A stretch of 19,733 bases of DNA from Pseudomonadota bacterium (lineage in GTDB: Bacteria > Pseudomonadota > Gammaproteobacteria > Burkholderiales > Burkholderiaceae). Shown piece after piece: positions 7,748-15,724 of this stretch. A model generated the notes under the pieces. The model was not told the origin of the DNA and made no database searches. It saw only the letters and a program-made list of their open reading frames with translations. The position numbers were made by a program, and so were the translations under genes. Position 1 is the stretch's first letter. Each line of letters opens with the position of its first letter. Location: assembly GCA_029777935.1 (NCBI GenBank), contig JAKORH010000134.1, positions 1-19,733 of the forward strand, in the 5' to 3' direction.

Positions 7748-7765
7748 CGAATTCCGGCAATTCCC

Positions 7766-9142
7766 TCAGAATGTGTGGCGAATGCCCGCCTGAAGCACCC
7801 GGCTGTCCTCGCCCGGCGCCGTCGTCCAGCCGCCACGGCAGCAGGCAGCGCCCAGCGCCGCGCGCGCCTGATCCTTGTTGTTGGCGAGCGCCGCTGCAGC
7901 GTAAAGCGCGGAGCGCTTGGAGAAGTTGTAGTAGTAGGCCAGGCCGAACAGATCGACCTCGGCATCCTGCGTCGCCCACGCGCTGCGCGCCGAATCCTTC
8001 GAGTTCGTGTACGACGCGAGCACTTGGTGCGGGCCGGAGGTCCACTGCAACCCGAGGTGATAAACGCGCTCGTCAGTCGGGCCGGCCAGGCCGCGGAGTC
8101 CATCGACGTCGAACGCATTGATGAACAGGCCGCTGACGATGCTGTTGATCGTGGCCAGGTTGCCGCCGGTGCTGATCAGGATCCCCTGCAGGTCTTCCGG
8201 CCGCAGCACCGGGTTGTCGTTCTTCGCCTTCAGGTATTGCGCGAACAGCTTGAACGCTCCCAGCGTGTACGTGCCGCCGGCACTGTAGGTTTCGAGGCCC
8301 TTGCGGTTCTCGGTCGGGGCTGCGTACGTCACCGTGCGATTCTGGTTGTAACCGACCCCGATGCCGAACTGCGGCGTGTTGTATTGCAGATTGAAGCCGT
8401 AGAAGTCGTCGCCGCGGGTGGGCGCGGTCGTGCGCTCGCTGCGGGTTGGCAGTGGCGTCTGGCCCTCGGCGCCGCCCAATCCGTACATCGCGGACAGCGT
8501 GAAACCCTTCAATTCGGCGCGGTACTGGATCGCGTTATTGGCGCGGATATTGATCGTCGAAACCTGGCCCGGGTTGCCGGCGAACGAGTCGGCGAACGAG
8601 TTGAACTTGACCAGCACCTCGTAGTTCGGCGTGTACTGCCGCCCCATCAGGATCGCGCCGTACGGCGTGACGAGCCCGGCGAAGGCTTGCCGGTCGAAGA
8701 TCGCGCCCGCGCTGTTGACGGTGCTGACTGCCTGCAGCAGCGACGTGTTCAAGGAATTCAGCCCGCCCAGAATCGGGCCGCTGACAGTCGGAGGCAGCAG
8801 GTTCGCCGGCGGGATCAGCGCCACGCCCGGACAGGTCGTGCCGCAGTAATAGATCGGCCCGCGGTTGCCGAGGGTGCCGGTGTCGGTTTCGAACCGATTC
8901 TCTAGCGTGAAGATTGCGCGGTAGCCGCCGCCGAGATCCTCGTTGCCGCGGATGCCCCAGCGCGAACCGGTCGAGATGCCGCTCGTGATCCGCGTCGACG
9001 ACGCGTTGGAGCCGTTGTCGATGTTCTCGACGCCGATGTCGACGATCCCGTACAACTCGACACCTGACTGGGTCGGTCCGCCTTGAGCATAGGCGGCGGG
9101 GAAAGCGAGTGCCAGTGCCAATGCCAGCACGCCGTTACGCAT
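7766..9142 (-). CDS. Gram-negative porin with an enlarged loop
   Basis: A 458-residue outer-membrane porin, about 100 residues longer than its neighbour. The signal peptide ends AAYA at residue 19. The core motifs are VELYGIVDIGVENIDNG, GSRWGIRGNEDLGGGYRAIF, DRQAFAGLVTPYGAILMGRQ and a C-terminal QAGIRHTF with terminal phenylalanine. Compared with the first porin, about 50 extra residues lie between TDTGTLG and IFDRQAF (about 93-148). This insert carries C100 and C104 and a Pro-rich segment. A vicinal pair C434-C435 sits in the last loop before the final strand. Cysteines are rare in porins. A GGAGGAG ribosome site precedes the ATG at 9142. Substrate unknown. Confidence 0.93.
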   Translation of the reverse strand: MRNGVLALALALAFPAAYAQGGPTQSGVELYGIVDIGVENIDNGSNASSTRITSGISTGSRWGIRGNEDLGGGYRAIFTLENRFETDTGTLGNRGPIYYCGTTCPGVALIPPANLLPPTVSGPILGGLNSLNTSLLQAVSTVNSAGAIFDRQAFAGLVTPYGAILMGRQYTPNYEVLVKFNSFADSFAGNPGQVSTINIRANNAIQYRAELKGFTLSAMYGLGGAEGQTPLPTRSERTTAPTRGDDFYGFNLQYNTPQFGIGVGYNQNRTVTYAAPTENRKGLETYSAGGTYTLGAFKLFAQYLKAKNDNPVLRPEDLQGILISTGGNLATINSIVSGLFINAFDVDGLRGLAGPTDERVYHLGLQWTSGPHQVLASYTNSKDSARSAWATQDAEVDLFGLAYYYNFSKRSALYAAAALANNKDQARAALGAACCRGGWTTAPGEDSRVLQAGIRHTF

Positions 9143-9297
9143 TGTGTTTCTCCTCCGAAGGGCCTGTAGAAGCGGTTTCAGCGAATACTAGCGCCGGATG
9201 ATTGGCTCGCGTCTTGGCATTCCCCAAGGAACCGGACTCAACGCGCGGCGCGTAACATTTCCGCAACAGCGAAACTTGGACGCGAATGGAGGTCGAT

Positions 9298-9927
9298 GTG
9301 AATGCCGTCGTCGACGAATTGCTCGGGGCTGCGGATCGTGCGTTGCGCACACTTGCCGGCGCAGGGAGTCCGGCCCGCGCCTATCCGGCCGAACGCGCGG
9401 AAGGGGCCGAGTTGTCCGAAGACGAGCGGCGCGAAGCCGCGGCGCTGATGCGCGTGAACCACGTCGGCGAGATCTGCGCGCAGGCGCTTTACGAGGCGCA
9501 GGCGATCGGCACCTCCGATCCGAAGCTGCGCGCGGCGTTCCGGCGCGCGGCGCAGGAGGAGGCCGACCATCTGGCGTGGACGCGGCGCCGGATCTCCGAG
9601 CTCGGCGGCCGCGCCAGCCTGCTCAATCCGCTCTGGTATGCGGGCTCGTTCGGGATCGGCCTCTTCGCCGCACGCTTCGGCAAAACGGCGAGCCTCGGCT
9701 TCATGGCCGAGACCGAGCGCCAGGTCGAGCAGCACCTGCAAGGACACCTGGCGCGGCTGCCGGCGAATGATGTGGCGTCGCGCGCGGTTGTCGCGCAGAT
9801 GGAGGACGACGAAGCCCGCCATGCGGACACCGCGCGGCACCTGGGCGGCATCGAACTGCCGTGGCCGGCTCGAGTCGCGATGAAGCTGGCGGCGCGGGTG
9901 ATGACGACGACCGCGTACCGGATCTGA
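9298..9927 (+). CDS. coq7: 3-demethoxyubiquinol 3-hydroxylase (Coq7)
   Basis: A di-iron monooxygenase that performs a late ring hydroxylation in ubiquinone synthesis at the inner membrane. Numbering from the GTG at 9298 (209 residues), the iron ligands are E58 ([17 protein letters not shown]), E88 and H91 (EEADHLAW), E140 (ETERQVEQH) and E172 and H175 (MEDDEARH). I prefer the GTG because GGAGG at 9288-9292 is 5 bases upstream and the protein then begins [19 protein letters not shown], as in relatives; an ATG at 9286 adds four residues but has a poor ribosome site. It is divergent from the second porin and converges on the OsmC-family gene. Confidence 0.93.
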   Translation: MNAVVDELLGAADRALRTLAGAGSPARAYPAERAEGAELSEDERREAAALMRVNHVGEICAQALYEAQAIGTSDPKLRAAFRRAAQEEADHLAWTRRRISELGGRASLLNPLWYAGSFGIGLFAARFGKTASLGFMAETERQVEQHLQGHLARLPANDVASRAVVAQMEDDEARHADTARHLGGIELPWPARVAMKLAARVMTTTAYRI

Positions 9928-9942
9928 GCAAGCAGGGACCGG

Positions 9943-10018
9943 GTGTCGTTCCCGCGCAAGCGGGAATCCAGTGCCGGTTGCAGCGCTGGCTGGACACCCG
10001 CTTCCGCGGGCATGACAC
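9943..10018. repeat. Inverted-repeat REP/MITE-like element
   Basis: Two 29-base arms (9943-9971 and 9990-10018) are inverted copies differing at 5 positions, around an 18-base centre. Each arm contains its own small hairpin (CCCGC...GCGGG), and the outer ends are GTGTC and GACAC. From memory, this GTC-TTCCCGCG-AAGCGGGAATCCAG pattern is a widespread short intergenic repeat of proteobacterial genomes. It sits between two convergent genes, where its hairpins could also block transcription from both sides. Confidence 0.8.
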
Positions 10019-10024
10019 GGAACG

Positions 10025-10444
10025 CTACATCTCGTCGATCACTTCGACTGCGTATTCGAGAGACGCCGTCTTCGCCAGCGTCGCCGAGGCAGAGCAGTAC
10101 TTGTCGTGCGACAGTTGGACTGCGCGCTCCACCGCCTGCCGGTTCAGGCCGCGGCCGCGCACGCTGAAGTGAAATCTGATGCGCGTGAACACCTTCGGAT
10201 CCTCGGCGGCGCGCTCGGCTTCCAGCTTCACTTCGCAGCCGGTGACCGCATGGTGCCCGCGCTTCAGGATCAGCACGACATCGTAGGCGGTGCAGCCGCC
10301 GGTGCCGATGAGCACCATTTCCATCGGCCGCGGCGCGAGATTGCGGCCGCCGCCGTCGGGTGACCCATCCATCGCGACCAGGTGGCCGCTGCCGGTCTCG
10401 GCCACGAAGCTCATGCCGTCGAACCAGCGAACCGTGCATTCCAT
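10025..10444 (-). CDS. OsmC/YhfA-family protein
   Basis: A 139-residue OsmC-fold protein. Characterised OsmC and Ohr relatives are thiol peroxidases that reduce organic hydroperoxides using two cysteines, in the cytoplasm. Both are here: C51 in [10 protein letters not shown] and C117 in HDKYCSAS. The segment with R34 and E42 ([14 protein letters not shown]) matches the part that normally supplies the active-site Arg and Glu. The sequence resembles the YhfA branch more than Ohr or OsmC proper, and the physiological substrate of that branch is not settled. It stands alone, reading toward the convergent coq7 with a repeat element between, and its start faces the rplM promoter. Full length. Confidence 0.88.
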   Translation of the reverse strand: MECTVRWFDGMSFVAETGSGHLVAMDGSPDGGGRNLAPRPMEMVLIGTGGCTAYDVVLILKRGHHAVTGCEVKLEAERAAEDPKVFTRIRFHFSVRGRGLNRQAVERAVQLSHDKYCSASATLAKTASLEYAVEVIDEM

Positions 10445-10479
10445 CTTCCTGCCCAGGTCGAGTTGGGGGACGCGGCCGT

Positions 10480-10509
10480 TTGCGGAAAGCTCGGCCGCGC
10501 GGATACAAT
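10480..10509 (+). promoter_or_regulatory. Probable promoter of rplM-rpsI
   Basis: TTGCGG at 10480-10485, an 18-base spacer and TACAAT at 10504-10509 form a plausible sigma-70 promoter, leaving a leader of about 100 bases before rplM. Confidence 0.5.
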
Positions 10510-10539
10510 ACGCGGCTTTTCGCGACTGTCCGGTTCAAG

Positions 10540-10573
10540 CGGCCGGATCGCGGGCGCGAGCCGGTCCCGGCCG
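10540..10573 (+). other. Stem-loop in the rplM leader
   Basis: CGGCCGG (10540-10546) can pair with CCGGCCG (10567-10573) around a 20-base loop, within the predicted leader. In E. coli L13 represses its own operon through the rplM leader, so a structured leader is expected, but GC-rich DNA also gives such stems by chance. Confidence 0.3.
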
Positions 10574-10615
10574 TCGTGCCGCGACACCAAGTCCCGGATC
10601 CACGAAGTCCAAATC

Positions 10616-11044
10616 ATGAAAACGTTCTCCGCAAAGCCGCAGGAAGTGCGGCGCGACTGGCTTCTGATCGATGCCAGCGACAAGGTGCTCGGCCGTCTCG
10701 CCGTCGAGATCGCGCGCCGCCTGCGCGGCAAGCACAAACCGGAATACACGCCGCACGTCGACATCGGCGATTTCATCGTCGTCGTCAACGCGGCGAAGAT
10801 CAAGGTGACCGGCGCCAAGGCGGCGGACAAGACCTACTACCGCCACAGCGGCTACCCGGGCGGCGTCTACGAGACGAGCTTCGAGAAGATGCAGCAGCGC
10901 TTCCCCGGGCGGGCGCTGCAGATCGCCGTCAAGGGCATGCTGCCGAAGGGGCCGCTCGGCTACGCGATGATCAAGAAGCTGAAGATCTACGGCAGCGGCG
11001 CACACCCGCATGGCGCACAACAGCCCAGGGCTCTCGAAATCTGA
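10616..11044 (+). CDS. rplM: 50S ribosomal protein L13
   Basis: An early-assembling protein of the large ribosomal subunit. The ATG at 10616 gives 142 residues, exactly the usual length, starting [20 protein letters not shown]. Family blocks are all present: [31 protein letters not shown], and [20 protein letters not shown] followed by HPHGAQQP. Longer in-frame starts exist upstream (for example at 10382), but they run through the promoter and the OsmC gene start and add nothing L13-like. It is followed after 7 bases by rpsI, the universal arrangement, and the two are transcribed together from the promoter near 10500. Confidence 0.98.
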   Translation: MKTFSAKPQEVRRDWLLIDASDKVLGRLAVEIARRLRGKHKPEYTPHVDIGDFIVVVNAAKIKVTGAKAADKTYYRHSGYPGGVYETSFEKMQQRFPGRALQIAVKGMLPKGPLGYAMIKKLKIYGSGAHPHGAQQPRALEI

Positions 11045-11051
11045 GGCAAAG

Positions 11052-11444
11052 ATGATCGGCACCTACAACTACGGCACCGGCCGGCGCAAGAGCTCGGTGG
11101 CACGCGTGTTCATCAAGCGCGGCACCGGCAAGATCACGATCAACGGCCGTTCGATCGATGAGTATTTCCATCGCGAGACCGGCCGCATGATCGCGCGTCA
11201 GCCGTTGGAGATCACCAACAACGCCACCGCGTTCGACATCCAGGCCAACGTCAGCGGCGGCGGCGAATCGGGTCAGGCGGGCGCGGTGCGTCACGGCATT
11301 ACGCGCGCGCTGATCGACTACGACGCGACGCTGAAGCCCGCGCTGTCAGGCGCAGGTCTGGTCACGCGTGACGCGCGCGAAGTCGAGCGCAAGAAGGTCG
11401 GCCTGCGCAAGGCGCGTCGCCGCAAGCAGTTCTCGAAGCGCTGA
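11052..11444 (+). CDS. rpsI: 30S ribosomal protein S9
   Basis: A small-subunit protein whose C-terminal tail reaches the P-site tRNA. The ATG at 11052 gives 130 residues, the standard length, beginning [20 protein letters not shown]. Conserved GRSIDEYF, a Gly-rich [21 protein letters not shown] and the basic tail [18 protein letters not shown] ending in Lys-Arg are all present; the final arginine is the tRNA-contacting residue known from E. coli. An earlier in-frame start at 11010 lies inside rplM and was rejected. The gene lies 7 bases after rplM in the same operon. A perfect inverted repeat, without a T-tract, follows about 50 bases downstream. Confidence 0.98.
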   Translation: MIGTYNYGTGRRKSSVARVFIKRGTGKITINGRSIDEYFHRETGRMIARQPLEITNNATAFDIQANVSGGGESGQAGAVRHGITRALIDYDATLKPALSGAGLVTRDAREVERKKVGLRKARRRKQFSKR

Positions 11445-11493
11445 TCGCCATCTTTCAGGGCGCTACGTACTAGGCGCCGCGGCTTACCAAACA

Positions 11494-11516
11494 AGCGGCA
11501 CCATCTTGGTGCCGCT
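11494..11516. promoter_or_regulatory. Perfect palindrome after rpsI (NtrC-box-like or terminator hairpin)
   Basis: AGCGGCACCA (11494-11503) and TGGTGCCGCT (11507-11516) are perfect 10-bp arms around TCT. There is no T-tract, so an ordinary intrinsic terminator is unlikely. The core GCACC-N5-GGTGC equals the NtrC-site consensus from enteric bacteria. It lies 84 bases before the next gene. Confidence 0.4.
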
Positions 11517-11599
11517 GGTACTTGCTCTGCCTATACTGCGCGTTCAGGCTTTCGCCGTCGCGCTTGCGACGGGGTCTGCATCATGAGGCCCGCGCGATC

Positions 11600-12337
11600 G
11601 TGAAGTGGAAACTGTTCCTGCGTCAGCTATCGGTCAGCGCGCCGAAGATGCGGGTGCGATCGCAACTACCTCTGCCGCTGCGCGCTCTGCTGGGTTTTCT
11701 GTTCCTGGCGCTGGCTGCTGCCGTCGGCGTGGGTCTGTACGAATACGGCCGCGATCTGGCCGGGCCCGATCGCAAGGAGCTCGCGACCGGACTGGAGCGT
11801 GCTCAGTCACAGGTGCGCGAGTTGCGCGCCGAGCGCGACCGCTTCGCGGCGACCGCCACGGCGCTTGAAAGCCAGATCAAGATCGAGCGCGCCGCGCAGC
11901 AGCAGCTCGCGCAGCAGGTCGGCGAACTGGAGGCCGATCGCAACAAGCTGCGCGATGACCTCGCGTTCTTCGAGACGCTGCTGCCGACCAAGCCCGGCGC
12001 GCAGGGAATTCTGATCCGCAGCTTCCGCATGCAGGCCGACGAGACGCCGACCCAGATGCGCTACCGGCTGCTGGTGCAGCAGGCCGGCAAACCCGACCGC
12101 GACTTCGTGGGTGCGGTCCAGATGCAGGTGAGCTTGGTGCAGAACGGGCATCCGCTGACGCTGCAGCTACCCGATCCGGCGGTGCCCGAGATGGCCAGAT
12201 CGCTGGAACTGTCGTTCCGCCACTACCAGCGCCTGGAAGGCGCATTCACGGTTCCCGCGGGCGCGGTCGCCCGGTCGGTGCTGGTGAGGATCGTCTCGTC
12301 CGGGCAGACGAAGGCGCAACAGAGTTTCGTGCTGTAA
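11600..12337 (+). CDS. Membrane-anchored coiled-coil protein (DUF6776-like)
   Basis: A 245-residue protein of no established function. From the GTG at 11600 it starts MKWKLFLRQLSVSAPKMRVR, a basic cytoplasmic tail, followed by one transmembrane helix (about 25-47, ALLGFLFLALAAAVGVGLYEY). A coiled coil rich in Glu, Arg and Gln follows (about 58-120, with LERAQSQVRELRAERD and QQQLAQQVGELEADRN), then a C-terminal beta-rich domain (about 130-245). The topology suggests the coiled coil and C-terminal domain lie in the periplasm. The name DUF6776 is from memory of this conserved neighbourhood. It sits directly before a bactofilin gene with an 18-base gap, so a linked role in cell shape or envelope organisation is plausible but unproven. 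An upstream TTG at 11522 in the same frame gives no recognisable extension. Confidence 0.8.
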   Translation: MKWKLFLRQLSVSAPKMRVRSQLPLPLRALLGFLFLALAAAVGVGLYEYGRDLAGPDRKELATGLERAQSQVRELRAERDRFAATATALESQIKIERAAQQQLAQQVGELEADRNKLRDDLAFFETLLPTKPGAQGILIRSFRMQADETPTQMRYRLLVQQAGKPDRDFVGAVQMQVSLVQNGHPLTLQLPDPAVPEMARSLELSFRHYQRLEGAFTVPAGAVARSVLVRIVSSGQTKAQQSFVL

Positions 12338-12355
12338 CTTGCTGTGGGAGGTCCT

Positions 12356-12814
12356 ATGTTTGGAAAGCGTCCGGTGACCCCGAAGGAAATCGGCAGCCTG
12401 ATCGGCGCCGGCTCGACCATCTCCGGTGACGTCACGTTCACAGGCGGGCTGCGCGTCGACGGCATCGTGCGAGGCGCAGTCCGGTGCGGCGAGGGCGACA
12501 AGGGCGGCATGCTGGTGATCAGCGAGCATGGTTGCGTCGAGGGCGAAGTGCGCGCCGCGCACGTCGTCGTCGCCGGCCGCATCGCCGGCCCCGTGTACGC
12601 GTCGGAACTGGTCGAACTGCAGCCCAAGGCGCGCATCGTCGGGGACGTACACTACAAGGCGCTCGAGATGCATCACGGCGCGGTGGTCGAGGGCATGCTG
12701 GTCCACCAGTCGGTGCAGGAAGCTCCGCGAACCATCGGCTTGAAGCTCGCGGTCGGAGCCCCTAAATTGGAAGTCATGTCGGCGGAGCCAAAGGCCGAGT
12801 CCGGAAGAGGGTGA
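12356..12814 (+). CDS. Bactofilin family protein
   Basis: A 152-residue bactofilin, a polymer-forming cytoskeletal protein of a right-handed beta-helix that scaffolds cell-wall enzymes at the membrane. The ATG at 12356 has GGGAGG just upstream; a GTG at 12344 is less likely. The beta-helix runs from about 17 to 115 with the repetitive pattern of the family: GSTISGDVTFTGGLRVDGIVRG, then CVEGEVRAAHVVVAGRIAGPV and ARIVGDVHYKALEMHHGAVVEG. The short N-terminal MFGKRPVTPKEIGSLIG resembles the membrane-targeting tail of bactofilins. The C-terminal 35 residues are probably disordered. It follows the coiled-coil membrane protein, a likely partner by position, and precedes erpA. Confidence 0.92.
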   Translation: MFGKRPVTPKEIGSLIGAGSTISGDVTFTGGLRVDGIVRGAVRCGEGDKGGMLVISEHGCVEGEVRAAHVVVAGRIAGPVYASELVELQPKARIVGDVHYKALEMHHGAVVEGMLVHQSVQEAPRTIGLKLAVGAPKLEVMSAEPKAESGRG

Positions 12815-12849
12815 TCTGACGCGGGCCAACCGGCGCGAGTTCGACACCC

Positions 12850-12855
12850 TATAAT
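12850..12855 (+). promoter_or_regulatory. Consensus -10 element upstream of erpA
   Basis: A perfect TATAAT lies 29 bases before the erpA ATG. No good -35 is visible at the right spacing, which suggests an activator-dependent or weak promoter. It also implies erpA is transcribed apart from the bactofilin gene. Confidence 0.45.
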
Positions 12856-12883
12856 CGCCCGGAAGGCTTCCCAGGAGCGCACC

Positions 12884-13234
12884 ATGAACGCAGCCGTTGA
12901 AATGCCCGCACCGCTGGTCTTTTCCGATGCGGCAGCGACCAAGGTCAAGCAACTGATCGACGAGGAAGGCAACCCCGAGCTGAAGTTGCGCGTGTTCGTG
13001 CAGGGCGGCGGCTGCTCCGGCTTTCAGTACGGCTTCACCTTCGACGAGGTCGTCAACGACGACGACGCGACGATGGAGAAGAACGGCGTCACGCTGCTGA
13101 TCGACTCGATGAGCTACCAGTATCTGGTCGGCGCCGAGATCGACTACAAGGAAGACCTCGAAGGCGCGCAGTTCGTGATTCGCAACCCGAACGCACAGAC
13201 GACCTGCGGCTGCGGCTCGTCTTTTTCGGTCTAG
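12884..13234 (+). CDS. erpA: Iron-sulfur cluster insertion protein ErpA
   Basis: An A-type carrier that delivers [4Fe-4S] clusters to apoproteins, including enzymes of isoprenoid synthesis. At 116 residues it is full length. The three cluster-binding cysteines are C44 ([11 protein letters not shown]) and C108 and C110 ([11 protein letters not shown]). The N-terminal [16 protein letters not shown] and the central [19 protein letters not shown] are typical of ErpA rather than IscA or SufA. An AGGAG ribosome site precedes the ATG at 12884. A TATAAT box lies 29 bases upstream of the gene, and a bidirectional terminator follows shortly after the stop. The convergent neighbour is anmK. Confidence 0.96.
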   Translation: MNAAVEMPAPLVFSDAAATKVKQLIDEEGNPELKLRVFVQGGGCSGFQYGFTFDEVVNDDDATMEKNGVTLLIDSMSYQYLVGAEIDYKEDLEGAQFVIRNPNAQTTCGCGSSFSV

Positions 13235-13252
13235 CGCGGGCACGCAGAACTT

Positions 13253-13282
13253 CGAAAACGGGGCGCTGGCGCCCCGTTTTCG
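13253..13282. terminator. Bidirectional terminator between erpA and anmK
   Basis: A 14-bp perfect stem (13253-13266 with 13269-13282) carries AAAA on its left side and TTTT on its right, so either strand ends in GTTTTCG after a GC-rich hairpin. It lies between the two convergent stop codons, 18 bases after erpA and 4 bases after the anmK stop. Confidence 0.88.
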
Positions 13283-13286
13283 TTTC

Positions 13287-14393
13287 CTACCCCGCAGGGT
13301 ACAGGGCACCGAGCACCCGCGGGCCGCGGGCGCCGGTGACCGCGGGCACGTTGCCGGCCTGCCGCATCACGTGTGCGCGAGCCAGCCACGCGAAGGCGAG
13401 CGCCTCGACGTGCTGAGGATCGATTCCGAGCCCGGCGCTCGACCGTACCGGCCGCGGAGCGCATTCGTCGGCGAGCATCCCCATCAGCGTGCCGTTATGC
13501 GCGCCGCCGCCGCAGACGACCACGTCGAGCGCGTCCGGCACGAAGCGCGCGATCGATTGACCGATCGCGCGCGCCGTGAGCCGCGTCAGCGTCGCCTGCA
13601 CGTCGGCCGGCACGACGTCGCGTCCGTCGAGATGGCGCGCGAGCCAGTCCAGATTGAACATCTCTTGCCCGGTGCTCTTCGGCGGCGCGAGCGCGAAGTA
13701 CGGTTCGGCCAGCAGGGATGCGAGCAGCGCCGCGTGCGTACGGCCCGCGGCGGCCCAGCGGCCGTCCCGATCGAAGGGTTCGCCGCGCTGGCGGCGCACC
13801 CAGGCGTCGAGCAGCGTGTTGCCGGGCCCGCAATCGAATCCGGTCGCAGCGCCGTCGTCGCTGGCGGGCAGTCCGGTGACGTTGGCGATGCCGCCGACAT
13901 TCACGACCGCGCGCGGTGCGTCGGTCGAGAACACGGCCGCGTGAAAGGCCGGAACGAGCGGCGCGCCCTGTCCGCCCGCGGCGATGTCACGGCTGCGGAA
14001 ATCCGCCACGACGTCGATTTCGGTCAGTTCGGCGAGCGTGGCCGGGCTGTTCAACTGCAGCGTGTAGCCGGCGTCGGGTCGATGGCGCACCGTCTGGCCG
14101 TGCGCGCCGATCGCGCGCACGGCCACGGCCTCGACGCCGGCGTGCAGCAGCAGATCCTGTACCACTGACGCGTACGCGCGCGCCAGATGCTGCGCGGCGA
14201 CCTCGGCACGATGCAGTTCGTCCGCTCCCGGCGCGAGCAGCGCCTCGAACGCCGCGCGCAGTTCGGGCGCGAAGCCGTGCTGTGCATGCGCGAGCAGGCG
14301 CGGTCGCGGCGCGCCGAAGTCCGCCAGCACGCCGTCGACGCCGTCGAGGCTGGTGCCGGACATCAGGCCGATGAACAGTTCCGTCTCCGCCAT
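13287..14393 (-). CDS. anmK: Anhydro-N-acetylmuramic acid kinase
   Basis: Cleaves and phosphorylates 1,6-anhydro-MurNAc to MurNAc 6-phosphate with ATP, recycling the cell-wall sugar in the cytoplasm. The 368 residues are normal for the family. The ATP-binding loop [13 protein letters not shown] is at 9-21, GAHGQTVRH follows near residue 97, then [10 protein letters not shown] and [13 protein letters not shown]. The C-terminal [16 protein letters not shown] marks the second half of the ASKHA fold. It is divergent from tyrS and convergent with erpA. In many Burkholderiales, as I recall, an M23 peptidase gene lies between anmK and tyrS; here only 82 bp separate them. Confidence 0.96.
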   Translation of the reverse strand: MAETELFIGLMSGTSLDGVDGVLADFGAPRPRLLAHAQHGFAPELRAAFEALLAPGADELHRAEVAAQHLARAYASVVQDLLLHAGVEAVAVRAIGAHGQTVRHRPDAGYTLQLNSPATLAELTEIDVVADFRSRDIAAGGQGAPLVPAFHAAVFSTDAPRAVVNVGGIANVTGLPASDDGAATGFDCGPGNTLLDAWVRRQRGEPFDRDGRWAAAGRTHAALLASLLAEPYFALAPPKSTGQEMFNLDWLARHLDGRDVVPADVQATLTRLTARAIGQSIARFVPDALDVVVCGGGAHNGTLMGMLADECAPRPVRSSAGLGIDPQHVEALAFAWLARAHVMRQAGNVPAVTGARGPRVLGALYPAG

Positions 14394-14475
14394 GCGCGCG
14401 CCCGCGGCAGGTGAATGGCATCAATTAGACTCCGCCTCCTTCGATCGCGCCATCGTGGGCGCGGCGCTGCCAGCC

Positions 14476-15708
14476 ATGTCGGGTCAGTCCTACCCCATCA
14501 CGCCGGAGACCGAGCGCGCGCTCGCGCTGGTCAAGCGCGGCTGCGACGAACTGCTGATCGAAGCGGAGTTCGCGCAGAAGCTGGCGCGTTCGGCGGCGAC
14601 CGGCAGGCCGCTGCGCTGCAAGCTGGGGTTGGACCCGACCGCGCCCGACATCCATCTCGGCCACACCGTGGTGCTGAACAAGCTGCGTCAGTTGCAGGAC
14701 GTCGGCCACACGGTGATATTCCTGATCGGCGACTTCACCTCGATGATCGGCGACCCGTCGGGCCGCAACACGCTGCGTCCGCCACTGTCGCGCGAGGAGA
14801 TCGAGGCCAACGCGACGACCTACTTCGACCAGGCCGCGCTGGTGCTCGATCGTCAGAAGACCGAGATCCGCTACAACTCCGAGTGGTCGGAGCCGCTCGG
14901 CGCGGCGGGCATGATCAAGCTCGCGGCGAAGTACACGCTGGCGCGGCTGCTCGAGCGCGACGACTTTGCCAAGCGCATGGCCGCGGGCCAGCCGATCGCG
15001 ATGCACGAACTGCTTTACCCGCTGATGCAGGGCTACGACTCGGTCGCGCTGCACGCGGATCTCGAGCTCGGCGGCACCGACCAGAAGTTCAACCTGCTGG
15101 TCGGCCGCGAACTGCAGCGGCACTACGGCCAGGAGCCGCAGTGCATCCTGACGATGCCGCTGCTCGAGGGGCTCGACGGCGTCGAGAAGATGTCGAAGAG
15201 CAAGGGTAACTACGTCGGGATCACCGAGCCGCCGTTCGAAATGTTCGGCAAGGTGATGTCGATCTCCGACGCGCAGATGTGGCGTTGGTACGACCTGCTG
15301 TCGATGCGCGGCAACGAGGAGATCGCGGCGCTGAAGCGCCAGGTGGCGGAAGGGCGCAACCCGCGCGACGTGAAGGTGCTGCTGGCGAAGGAGATCGTCA
15401 CGCGCTTTCACTCGGCGCGCGCCGCGGAAGCGGCCGACTTCGAGTTCATGGCCCGCTTTTCCGCCGGCGCGATTCCGGACCGGATGCCCGAGTTCACTCT
15501 GGCCACCGCAGGCAAGGGCATCGCGATCGCGGCTCTGCTCAAGCAGGCGGCGCTCGCGCCTTCGACCAGCGAGGCGATCCGCAACGTCGAGCAGGGCGGG
15601 GTGAGGATCGATGGCGCGAAGGTCGCCGACCGCGCGCTGCACGTCGCGACCGGCACCTATGTCGTGCAGGTCGGCAAGCGCAAGTGGGCGCGCGTGACGG
15701 TGAGCTGA
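14476..15708 (+). CDS. tyrS: Tyrosyl-tRNA synthetase
   Basis: Charges tRNA-Tyr with tyrosine in the cytoplasm. The ATG at 14476 gives 410 residues, the usual length of the proteobacterial form. The class I signatures are HLGH at 60-63 (HIGH motif, in [20 protein letters not shown]) and KMSKS at 238-242. The tyrosine-binding part includes [17 protein letters not shown] and the [19 protein letters not shown] block. A C-terminal S4-type RNA-binding domain (about 345-408, with [20 protein letters not shown]) is intact. A GTG at 14455 would add 7 residues and cannot be excluded, as neither start has a strong ribosome site. TAGACT at 14426-14431 might be a -10. It leads a tightly spaced four-gene unit. 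Confidence 0.97.
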   Translation: MSGQSYPITPETERALALVKRGCDELLIEAEFAQKLARSAATGRPLRCKLGLDPTAPDIHLGHTVVLNKLRQLQDVGHTVIFLIGDFTSMIGDPSGRNTLRPPLSREEIEANATTYFDQAALVLDRQKTEIRYNSEWSEPLGAAGMIKLAAKYTLARLLERDDFAKRMAAGQPIAMHELLYPLMQGYDSVALHADLELGGTDQKFNLLVGRELQRHYGQEPQCILTMPLLEGLDGVEKMSKSKGNYVGITEPPFEMFGKVMSISDAQMWRWYDLLSMRGNEEIAALKRQVAEGRNPRDVKVLLAKEIVTRFHSARAAEAADFEFMARFSAGAIPDRMPEFTLATAGKGIAIAALLKQAALAPSTSEAIRNVEQGGVRIDGAKVADRALHVATGTYVVQVGKRKWARVTVS

Positions 15709-15724
15709 CGGTACGCGGTCAGCG

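Larger units (their letters stand above)
7478..7765. other. Inter-porin non-coding stretch
   Basis: No credible gene lies in these 288 bases. They hold the upstream region of the first porin (ribosome site, but no clear -35/-10 pair), the palindrome CCAAATTTGG at 7642-7651, a short imperfect tandem repeat at 7663-7694, and the terminator of the second porin. Confidence 0.6.

Noticed and set aside
6398..8905. Long plus-strand frames opposite both porins
   Set aside because: Antisense shadows; the porins have signal peptides, family motifs and terminal phenylalanine.
10382..10615. Upstream extension of L13 to 220 residues
   Set aside because: The ATG at 10616 gives the universal 142 residues, and the extension crosses the promoter and the OsmC gene start.
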